From: Candidatus Cloacimonadota bacterium
GTDB lineage: Bacteria; Cloacimonadota; Cloacimonadia; Cloacimonadales; Cloacimonadaceae
Length of the DNA: 9,968 nucleotides
Reading direction: 5' to 3'
Assembly: GCA_023230245.1 (NCBI GenBank)
Contig: JALNXT010000026.1
Span: 1-9,968 of the forward strand
Part shown: positions 1 to 5,806 of the stretch, in pieces
Position numbering within the stretch: position 1 is the first letter of the stretch
How the letters are laid out: each line of letters opens with the position of its first letter
The notes under the pieces: generated by a model
The model's database searches: none
What the model saw: the letters and a program-made list of their open reading frames with translations, nothing else
Told to the model about the DNA's origin: nothing
Position numbers and translations under genes: made by a program

Positions 1-1
1 A

Positions 2-391
2 AACCTTCCCGCTTTGCTGAAGCTAATTAAAGCCATGAACGGAAGAAAGAATCTGGAATCTGGGGTTAGCTACCATGCTTTAGAGGATTTTTATCTAAGC
101 TTGCATGAAGCAGGATTATTGCGTCAATTCAACCTATACCTCGACAATCGTATTGTTAGCAGCAATGTTCTGCTTTACAATAAAGGGAATATTGCCTATA
201 GCGTGTTAAGAGCAACAGACCAAGAGGCTTTAAGTAAAGGCGCAAGCAGCTTGCACACCCATGCCCTGATCAACATCTTGAAGCCCGAACTTGCCGAGCT
301 TGATTTCTGTGGGGCTAACGTGGCGGATGTAGCCAGATTCAAAGCAGCGATGGGTTTGAAACTTAAAGTGTTTTACCAAATCCATACATAA
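2..391 (+). CDS. GNAT/Fem-like acyltransferase, C-terminal part (5' truncated)
   Basis: The reading frame is open to the left edge, so the true start lies outside the window and the TTG at 14 is only an internal codon. About 129 residues are visible. They resemble the C-terminal half of the BioF2-like/FemAB-type GNAT fold: an amphipathic stretch (FYLSLHEAGLLRQFNLYLDN), beta strands carrying VSSNVLLYNKGNIAYSVLRA, a helix, then the characteristic end LDFCGANVADVARFKAAMG followed by a final strand (LKVFYQIHT). In this superfamily the DF.G.N...ARFK..G segment closes the acyl-donor pocket. Donor and acceptor cannot be told from this fragment. Fem-type members add amino acids to peptidoglycan precursors, and the next gene is ddl, but BioF2-like members act on many other substrates. 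The gap to ddl is 86 bp and contains a possible promoter, so co-transcription is uncertain. Family assignment is moderately sure; the specific function is unknown. Confidence 0.6.
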   Translation, partial: NLPALLKLIKAMNGRKNLESGVSYHALEDFYLSLHEAGLLRQFNLYLDNRIVSSNVLLYNKGNIAYSVLRATDQEALSKGASSLHTHALINILKPELAELDFCGANVADVARFKAAMGLKLKVFYQIHT

Positions 392-414
392 ACTTCCTTG
401 CTTTGAAGTGGAAA

Positions 415-442
415 TTGAGATAACTTATGTTTAGTGTATAGT
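415..442 (+). promoter_or_regulatory. Possible sigma-70-type promoter upstream of ddl
   Basis: TTGAGA at 415-420 and TATAGT at 437-442 are separated by 16 bp, in an AT-rich stretch between the acyltransferase stop (391) and the ddl start (478). A second TATA-like hexamer overlaps just downstream. Transcription would begin about 25-30 bases before the ddl Shine-Dalgarno. This is consensus matching by eye only. It is supported by position, as this is the only sizeable gap before the four-gene cluster. Confidence 0.35.
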
Positions 443-477
443 ATATGCCCATCGAACCTGGTTTTTATTGAGGTAAT

Positions 478-1425
478 ATGAATAGTATTGTTGTATTAAA
501 AGGCGGCAATTCTCCTGAACGGGAAATCTCGCTTGTCAGTGGAGCTGAAATTGCAGCTCAGTTGCGCAACTTAGGATATGATGCAGTGGAGCTGGATCAC
601 TCAAGTTTCCCCAGCTTTTCAGCTTTCCTTGCGGAGCTGAGCAAAATCGCGCCTATGCTTGTGTTTAACGGATTGCATGGAGGCAGCGGTGAAAATGGAG
701 AACTGCAGGCAGCACTTGCTTTGGCAGACTTTGTGTTTACCGGTTCAGATGCCAAAGCTTGCTGTTTAACTATGGATAAATATATCACTAAACTCGTTGT
801 AGCCCAAGAAGGCGTCCCCATCCCCCGCCATATCCTGATGAGAGGTGACATGCTGGAAGATTACCAAGATCCGGAAGACTACGCCACTTTCGGCGCACAG
901 CTTGGCTTACCCATCATTGTTAAACCTAACGACTCTGGCTCATCTGTAGGCATTAACAAAGTGGATAGCTTGGAAGATCTCAAACCAGCCGTTCAAGATG
1001 CACTCAAATATTCCTCTACCATCCTGCTGGAAGAATATATCCCGGGACGTGAGCTAACCGTTACCGTTATTGATGGGAAAGCCTTGCCAGTTGTAGAAAT
1101 TAGGCCTGTGAACGGATGGTACGATTACAAAAATAAATACACCAAAGGCAATACCGAATACTTTGCTCCTGCAGAACTAGAAGAATCTGTAGCTATGCTC
1201 CTGCAGCTATATGCTGTGCGTATCTGGAAGGCGATGAAGCTATCTGGATATGCCAGGATTGATTTTCGCTATGATGATGCAAAAGCATACTTTTTAGAAG
1301 TGAACACGTTGCCAGGGATGACGCCCCTAAGCCTCACTCCTATGGCAGCAAAGGCAGCAGGTATGCCCTTTGGCAAACTGCTTCAAACCATAATTGATAT
1401 AAGCCTGCGAAATGCAGGGAGGTAA
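478..1425 (+). CDS. ddl: D-alanine--D-alanine ligase
   Basis: Cytoplasmic ATP-grasp enzyme that joins two D-alanines with ATP to make the D-Ala-D-Ala end of the peptidoglycan stem peptide. At 315 residues it has the usual family length. Visible motifs in order: the N-terminal GGNSPEREISLVSG (residues 9-22, with E14 matching the catalytic glutamate of DdlB), LHGGSGENGELQ, the ATP-binding VKPNDSGSSVGINKV (GSSVG at 154-158), EEYIPGRELTV, the omega loop YDYKNKY (215-221), GYARIDF with D262, and EVNTLPGMTPLSL with E274 and N276. D262, E274 and N276 are the expected Mg ligands. The omega-loop Lys-Tyr pair (220-221) is typical of D-Ala-D-Ala ligases rather than VanA-type D-Ala-D-Lac ligases. The ATG has a strong Shine-Dalgarno, GAGG at 470-473, four bases upstream. 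It begins a cluster with three envelope genes; its stop codon directly follows the next gene's Shine-Dalgarno. No defect is seen. Confidence 0.95.
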   Translation: MNSIVVLKGGNSPEREISLVSGAEIAAQLRNLGYDAVELDHSSFPSFSAFLAELSKIAPMLVFNGLHGGSGENGELQAALALADFVFTGSDAKACCLTMDKYITKLVVAQEGVPIPRHILMRGDMLEDYQDPEDYATFGAQLGLPIIVKPNDSGSSVGINKVDSLEDLKPAVQDALKYSSTILLEEYIPGRELTVTVIDGKALPVVEIRPVNGWYDYKNKYTKGNTEYFAPAELEESVAMLLQLYAVRIWKAMKLSGYARIDFRYDDAKAYFLEVNTLPGMTPLSLTPMAAKAAGMPFGKLLQTIIDISLRNAGR

Positions 1426-1428
1426 ACC

Positions 1429-2526
1429 ATGAAAAACTATTACTCAATTTTCCTCCTCCTATTACTACTATCCTTTACAGGGAAAGCTGTAGGAGTATCG
1501 TGTTATTTTAGCCCCTCAAGCGTTGAATTAAACACCATGAATACCATTAGCTTCGATCCCAATGAACCGCTCTCACAACCTATGTTAACCACGCTAACTA
1601 TTAATGATATAACTACCCGAATAGAACTTATGGTTAGCGTATATTGGAATGGCAACCAGCTTGTGGATATAAATTTTGAATCTGTCCCTGGTGCTTCGTT
1701 TCCAGGAAATGTAGCTCAACTTAACAACCGCCAACTCATATCTAATCAAGGAGATTCAAGATTCATGACTGTGGGTGGTGATATATCAGTGGAAGATGTT
1801 ATTAACTCTAACCCTCTACTAAAAGATGCAGTTTTGGCGGGCTATTTCCCTGATGGTAATCTGGAGCTGAGAGTTAAGGTTCAGGAATATGCATCAGGAA
1901 ATTGGACTGAGCCAAATATCCCCGCTGTATTCACCATTAAAATACGTAATGCCGGCGCAATTAACCTTCAGTCACCGGGTGTAGCCATAGGTCAAACCCC
2001 ACCGCAGATTAGCGAACGACCTGTAAGTTTTTTCTGGAATAGTGTTTCGACAGGATTTGCCGCTAACAAGAATACTATTACCATCAGGGAATACCCCCCA
2101 AACAATCCGCCTAACCCTTCTTCTGTAGGAAACACTGGGAACATCTTCCATACTAATACTGATGTTAACAGTGGCTTTGCAGAATTTCTGCCCTTTAATC
2201 CCGGCAATTACTATGCTTGGCAGATTAGCACTCAGCTTGTAAATGAGTTTACCCATAACCGAAGCCAAACCACTCCGACAGTGTCGAAGAGTAACTGGTA
2301 CGTGTTCAAGTTTGTAAATGAATCTGATAACGAATCACAGACTGTAGCAGATATGCAAGCACAGCTAAATTTCCTAGACAGTGATATCTTGCGTAATTTA
2401 CTTACTCAAGGATACACACCCGTGGGCACAGTAATCTATGAAGGCAGAACTTATACTGGACAAGATGCCTTGGATTTGCTATCCGGACTGGTTGGCAAAG
2501 AAATTGAAGTTCAGATCAAGGACTGA
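1429..2526 (+). CDS. Exported protein of unknown function with an Fn3-like segment
   Basis: I do not recognise the family. The 365-residue product starts with MKNYY and a leucine-rich hydrophobic core (residues 7-17), a convincing signal peptide. Cys25 follows GVS, which is a poor lipobox, so ordinary signal peptidase cleavage near residue 22-24 seems more likely than a lipoprotein. The mature part is rich in Asn, Thr, Pro and beta-branched residues, as in extracellular beta proteins. Residues about 185-295 look Fn3-like: ERPVSFFWNSV near the start, FNPGNYYAWQIS later, and a closing strand WYVFKFV. The last roughly 60 residues form a distinct small unit with two helical stretches around IYEGRTYTGQDALDLL, ending charged. 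GGGAGG at 1417-1422 inside the end of ddl is the Shine-Dalgarno, and the gap to ddl is 3 bp. The next gene follows after 11 bp and encodes a secreted FecR-domain protein, so a periplasmic or surface role alongside it and the barrel is likely. Confidence 0.8.
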   Translation: MKNYYSIFLLLLLLSFTGKAVGVSCYFSPSSVELNTMNTISFDPNEPLSQPMLTTLTINDITTRIELMVSVYWNGNQLVDINFESVPGASFPGNVAQLNNRQLISNQGDSRFMTVGGDISVEDVINSNPLLKDAVLAGYFPDGNLELRVKVQEYASGNWTEPNIPAVFTIKIRNAGAINLQSPGVAIGQTPPQISERPVSFFWNSVSTGFAANKNTITIREYPPNNPPNPSSVGNTGNIFHTNTDVNSGFAEFLPFNPGNYYAWQISTQLVNEFTHNRSQTTPTVSKSNWYVFKFVNESDNESQTVADMQAQLNFLDSDILRNLLTQGYTPVGTVIYEGRTYTGQDALDLLSGLVGKEIEVQIKD

Positions 2527-2537
2527 GGAGGTATCTA

Positions 2538-3215
2538 ATGAAACGCATAATTGTAACACTTATCCTCGCGAGCATAGCTATTTTCTTAGTAGCAGCCGAT
2601 TCCGTGGCTCTGCTTTCTGCATCCAAAGGCAAGGTCGATTTATCCAGAGACGCTAAGGCAATAAAATTCAAAACTGGTGACCTGCTTAAGAACAACGATC
2701 AACTTCGCACCGGAGGAGAATCCTTCGCCGCATATAAGTATATTGACGGTTCTTCAACGATTAAGGTCTTTTCAAATTCAGTGGTTACCATCACTGCAAA
2801 CCGCAGCGGTAAAACTCTTAGCAAGAAAGTTGTGGTAAACAAGGGAAGCATCTTTACGGACGTAAAACCGAAAACGGGTGCTTTCATGGTTCAGACCCCA
2901 ACTACCGTGGCATCGGTGAAAGGAACGGGATTCCTTACCAAGATTACAGATGACGGTCAATCCTTGTTTATCGTTACAGATGGAGTTGTTGAATTGAAGA
3001 TATTAGATGGTGAGGATGTGAAGTCAGTCGCAGCTGGTAAAACTGCGGTAATTGATGGCACCGGTAAATATGAAATCCGTGACAGCAGTCCTGAAGACAC
3101 TTCCGCGATCGAACAAGCGGAGATTGAATCCTCTCAATCTAATGAACCTAAAATCATCCGCATCCCGGTTGTTGATGCAGCCGGAAAAACAAAGTATATT
3201 GAAATTAAGTACTAA
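2538..3215 (+). CDS. Secreted FecR-domain protein
   Basis: 225 residues with a clear signal peptide (KR followed by a hydrophobic core to about residue 18, likely cleavage at VA-A or AA-D near 19-21). The mature part reads as a FecR-type beta domain: a GDLLKNNDQLRTGGES entry (roughly 47-62), a strand region with a FSNSVVTI core, and the hallmark VQTPTTVASVKGTGF (118-132) followed by FIVTDGVVEL. In classical FecR proteins this domain lies in the periplasm behind a transmembrane anti-sigma segment. Here there is no second membrane segment and no adjacent sigma factor, so it is a free exported version rather than a siderophore regulator. The acidic, Ser/Glu-rich stretch at about 180-202 looks like a linker before a short C-terminal tail. 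The Shine-Dalgarno GGAGG (2527-2531) abuts the upstream stop codon. The barrel gene follows after 11 bp, suggesting that the products act together in the envelope. Ligand or partner is unknown. Confidence 0.85.
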   Translation: MKRIIVTLILASIAIFLVAADSVALLSASKGKVDLSRDAKAIKFKTGDLLKNNDQLRTGGESFAAYKYIDGSSTIKVFSNSVVTITANRSGKTLSKKVVVNKGSIFTDVKPKTGAFMVQTPTTVASVKGTGFLTKITDDGQSLFIVTDGVVELKILDGEDVKSVAAGKTAVIDGTGKYEIRDSSPEDTSAIEQAEIESSQSNEPKIIRIPVVDAAGKTKYIEIKY

Positions 3216-3226
3216 TGAGGTAAATA

Positions 3227-5638
3227 ATGAAAAAGCTATTAATACTCTTGCTGTTAAGCCTCTTTACAGTGTTTGTCTTTGCTGTTTCCATCCAGCATGC
3301 TTCCCCGCTAAGCTATGGTTTTGGCGAAGATGTGAAGCTGATGGCGGAAGTTGTAGATGGACAAGCTGATATCTCCGGTATGAAAGTATTCTTCCGCAAT
3401 AAAGGGGAGATTCCTTGGATGTTTGAGCTTGCCACTCTAGAAAGCCCTGGTTCGGTATATTACTGGGCGACCATTCCTGCTAAATACTTTGCAGATATTG
3501 AAATGGAGTACTATTTCGAAATCCAGCTTAGCGATGGTTCTCTTGAATACTTCCCTCCTCTAGATGGAATCACCCCCAAATACACCTTAATCCCGAAGGC
3601 CTTAGAAGGTACATTATCTGATGGTTTTGTGCTGTTGACAGAAGAAGAAACTGTTTCCGCAGATGAGGGTTATCTTCTCGCTGTGTCATTCTTTGCTTTA
3701 GAAGAAGATATCGATCCCGCTAGCATCGAGGTTTGGGTAGGCGGAAGAGATGTTACCTATGCCGCACAGATATCTGCCCCCACCATCATGTATCGTGAAG
3801 ACAACCCCACCCCTGGCATAAAGAAAGCAGTTATTAAGGCCAAGCTTGGTTCCAAGCAGATACATTCCAACATCTGGCTTACCGAAGTTATTCCCGGACA
3901 ATACAAAAGAGCAACCCCCTTCACCGTCCGTGGAAGTGCAAACTTCGCTTCCAACGTATATAGTTACTCCGATGAGAATGTTGCCCCCGGAGCCAGCAAT
4001 AACGATGCTGCTTCCTGGGCAGATGTTTACGGAACCTACGGTAAGCTAAACTTGCAAACCAATCTCTATGTATCATCCTTGGAAAAGACAAACCAACAAC
4101 CCGTAAACCGTTATACGTTTGGCGTGCAAGTTCCAATGCTCGATATCTTCGCGGGCGATTACTCACCTTCTTTAAGCCAATTCACCCTCTACAATAAGAA
4201 CATCAGAGGCTTATATGCCCGTTTTTACGGAAGAGCTGGTTCTATCACTTGGGCACATGGGCAAAGCATGCGAGCAACAACCAATGATGCGCTTATCACA
4301 AATGACAGCGGAAGACCTCTGAAATCCGGTACTTTCGCCCAAGAGGCAATTGCAGCCAAGTTTACTCTAGGTAGTGAAAGTGGCTTTTCCATGGGTTTAT
4401 CTGCATCACGTCACCGTGACATAGTGAGTTCCCTGGACAGCCTTTACTACAAAGTTACCTACACCCCCGCCGGTGCTGACACAGTTACTACAGCTTATAG
4501 CACTTTGGCAAAAGACAACGCAGTGATCAGCTATGATATCAAGCTGAATATGCCCAAACATAACATCGTTATTGGTGCCGAAATAGCCGGATCGATGTTA
4601 AATAAAAACACTATCCCCGGCCCTATTGATAAAGAAACAATCTCCGATATCACCGGATCCGAGAACTTCCCTCTCGACCCCCAAGATTATGGCAATATCT
4701 TCGTTATCAATAAGAACCTGGAGCCTTTACTGCCTGGCCGCGCCAACCTAGCTTGGCTCGCGTATTACCGTATGTTGATAGCAAACAACCTGTTAAACAT
4801 TCAGTATGCAGAAACTGGATCGGCCTTCAATGCATTGGGTGCTTCGTATCAACTGCAGGACAGCAAAACCTTAGCGATTACAGACCAATTAAACATCGCA
4901 CGTTATTGGGTTTTCTCTGGGGGTTACAATCTAACTGCGGATAACCTCATGGGCTTTAAGAGCGAAACCAATACTTACAACTCTTGGTTTGTACAATCCA
5001 TGCTACGGATACCCCGCTATCCATACTTCAAAGCCGCATACTTTAACAATACTGGCGAGAATAAAATCAACCCGGAGATAACCTCTGCCAATCCTTTCCA
5101 ACATTATCTGCGTAATTCCAATAGTATTAGCTTTGGCATGGGTTACAACTTCAGTCAGATACCCTATGTGCCATCTCAGCTTGATATCAGTTACCGTATG
5201 GGCTATGACGATTCTCAGCTTGACAGTGATTACCAAACGGATAACGAGAGCAACGGAATTAACCTAACGCTATCTAACAAATACACCGCAATTCCGCTTA
5301 CCACTCAATTCTCCATGTCTTTGGGCAAGCAGAAAAAGAAACCGACGTTACTTACACCCACAACTGAAGTTAATGATAACCAAAACCTCTTCTTTGGCGC
5401 AGGATATAGCCTCTGGGAAAATCGGATTAAACCCTTCGCCAATTATCGTTTAGTTAGCTATAATAGTACTCAAGGTGATCAAAAATATGGTTATATCACT
5501 CTCGGTGTGGAAGCTTATCCCATGCGAGATATGATGATAAGCACAAATTTGGGCTTCCAAAACTATAGTAGCGACATACCTAATGCCAAGGATTACGGCA
5601 CCACAACCTGGCGTGTGCTGCTAACACAGAGATTCTAA
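3227..5638 (+). CDS. Outer-membrane beta-barrel protein with N-terminal Ig-like domains
   Basis: 803 residues with a textbook signal peptide (MKK, leucine-rich core, cleavage near VFA-V at residue 19). Residues about 21-115 look like an Ig/Fn3-type domain, with MKVFFRNKG and a later MEYYFEIQLSDGS strand. A second beta domain follows to about residue 230. From there to the end the sequence is long alternating amphipathic strands rich in Tyr, Asn, Ser and Gly, with repeated turns such as NLTADNL and RMGYDDSQ, as in large barrels. The protein ends WRVLLTQRF, an alternating hydrophobic strand with C-terminal Phe, the beta-signal read by the BAM assembly machinery. No TonB box, plug domain or known enzyme motif is evident, so I would not call it a TonB receptor. 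GAGG at 3217-3220 is the Shine-Dalgarno, 11 bp after the FecR gene. It is the last gene of the tight cluster. What it transports or anchors is unknown. Confidence 0.82.
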   Translation: MKKLLILLLLSLFTVFVFAVSIQHASPLSYGFGEDVKLMAEVVDGQADISGMKVFFRNKGEIPWMFELATLESPGSVYYWATIPAKYFADIEMEYYFEIQLSDGSLEYFPPLDGITPKYTLIPKALEGTLSDGFVLLTEEETVSADEGYLLAVSFFALEEDIDPASIEVWVGGRDVTYAAQISAPTIMYREDNPTPGIKKAVIKAKLGSKQIHSNIWLTEVIPGQYKRATPFTVRGSANFASNVYSYSDENVAPGASNNDAASWADVYGTYGKLNLQTNLYVSSLEKTNQQPVNRYTFGVQVPMLDIFAGDYSPSLSQFTLYNKNIRGLYARFYGRAGSITWAHGQSMRATTNDALITNDSGRPLKSGTFAQEAIAAKFTLGSESGFSMGLSASRHRDIVSSLDSLYYKVTYTPAGADTVTTAYSTLAKDNAVISYDIKLNMPKHNIVIGAEIAGSMLNKNTIPGPIDKETISDITGSENFPLDPQDYGNIFVINKNLEPLLPGRANLAWLAYYRMLIANNLLNIQYAETGSAFNALGASYQLQDSKTLAITDQLNIARYWVFSGGYNLTADNLMGFKSETNTYNSWFVQSMLRIPRYPYFKAAYFNNTGENKINPEITSANPFQHYLRNSNSISFGMGYNFSQIPYVPSQLDISYRMGYDDSQLDSDYQTDNESNGINLTLSNKYTAIPLTTQFSMSLGKQKKKPTLLTPTTEVNDNQNLFFGAGYSLWENRIKPFANYRLVSYNSTQGDQKYGYITLGVEAYPMRDMMISTNLGFQNYSSDIPNAKDYGTTTWRVLLTQRF

Positions 5639-5664
5639 ATAACCCCTAATATTGTTAAATCCAT

Positions 5665-5702
5665 CAGCCCGTCCGGTTTGCATTGATAAATCGGACGGGC
5701 TG
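5665..5702 (+). terminator. GC-rich 11-bp hairpin downstream of the barrel gene
   Basis: CAGCCCGTCCG at 5665-5675 is perfectly complementary to CGGACGGGCTG at 5692-5702, with a 16-base AT-rich loop. It lies 26 bases after the barrel gene's stop codon, where a terminator or a 3'-end stabilising structure would be expected. It is not followed by a T run on either strand, so it does not fit a standard Rho-independent terminator. It may instead protect the mRNA end or attenuate read-through into the cyclase gene. Confidence 0.5.
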
Positions 5703-5782
5703 CCAATCTCCGAATTGGCGTCAGACAGCGAAACTGTCTTCGAAGCAATCTCCAGATACTGTGGCAAAGCGGAGTTTGCCAC
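5702..5782 (+). other. Three further perfect hairpins before the cyclase gene
   Basis: Three consecutive perfect stems follow the GC-rich hairpin: GCCAAT/ATTGGC (5702-5707 with 5714-5719, loop CTCCGA), AGACAG/CTGTCT (5723-5728 with 5734-5739, loop CGAAA), and GTGGCAAA/TTTGCCAC (5761-5768 with 5775-5782, loop GCGGAG). The first shares one base with the preceding stem. The last ends 13 bases before the cyclase gene's Shine-Dalgarno, so the structured stretch fills nearly the whole gap and would form the cyclase leader if transcription reads through. No known riboswitch consensus was recognised. Confidence 0.5.
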
Positions 5783-5795
5783 CCCATGCTTGATC

Positions 5796-5802
5796 AGAGA
5801 GG
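5796..5802 (+). promoter_or_regulatory. Ribosome binding site that decides the cyclase start
   Basis: AGAGAGG lies four bases before the ATG at 5807, the same spacing as the GAGG-TAAT-ATG arrangement of ddl. The alternative in-frame ATG at 5786 has only CCACCCC upstream and would add seven polar residues ahead of a natural MKRFKFF membrane-anchor start. The 5807 start is therefore preferred. Confidence 0.75.
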
Positions 5803-5806
5803 CAAT

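Noticed and set aside
1495..1503. Lipoprotein signal at Cys25 of the exported protein
   Set aside because: The residues before Cys are GVS rather than a typical L-[AS]-[GA] lipobox, so lipidation is not supported.
2438..2656. Small open frame spanning the junction of the exported-protein and FecR genes
   Set aside because: It overlaps two well-supported genes in another frame and its product shows no protein-like pattern.
2538..3215. FecIR-type iron-siderophore regulator
   Set aside because: There is no sigma factor neighbour, no N-terminal anti-sigma segment and no TonB-receptor features in the barrel. Only the FecR beta domain is shared.
5665..5702. Standard Rho-independent terminator
   Set aside because: The stem is strong but no T run follows on either strand, so I list it as a hairpin with only moderate confidence of terminating.
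5639..5806. Separate promoter for the cyclase gene
   Set aside because: TTGGCG, TTGCAT and TTGATA hexamers occur, but none has a TATAAT-like partner at 15-19 bp. A promoter cannot be supported from the sequence.
5786..5806. Upstream ATG as the cyclase start
   Set aside because: There is no Shine-Dalgarno before it, and it would add polar residues ahead of the membrane anchor. The ATG at 5807 has AGAGAGG at the right distance.
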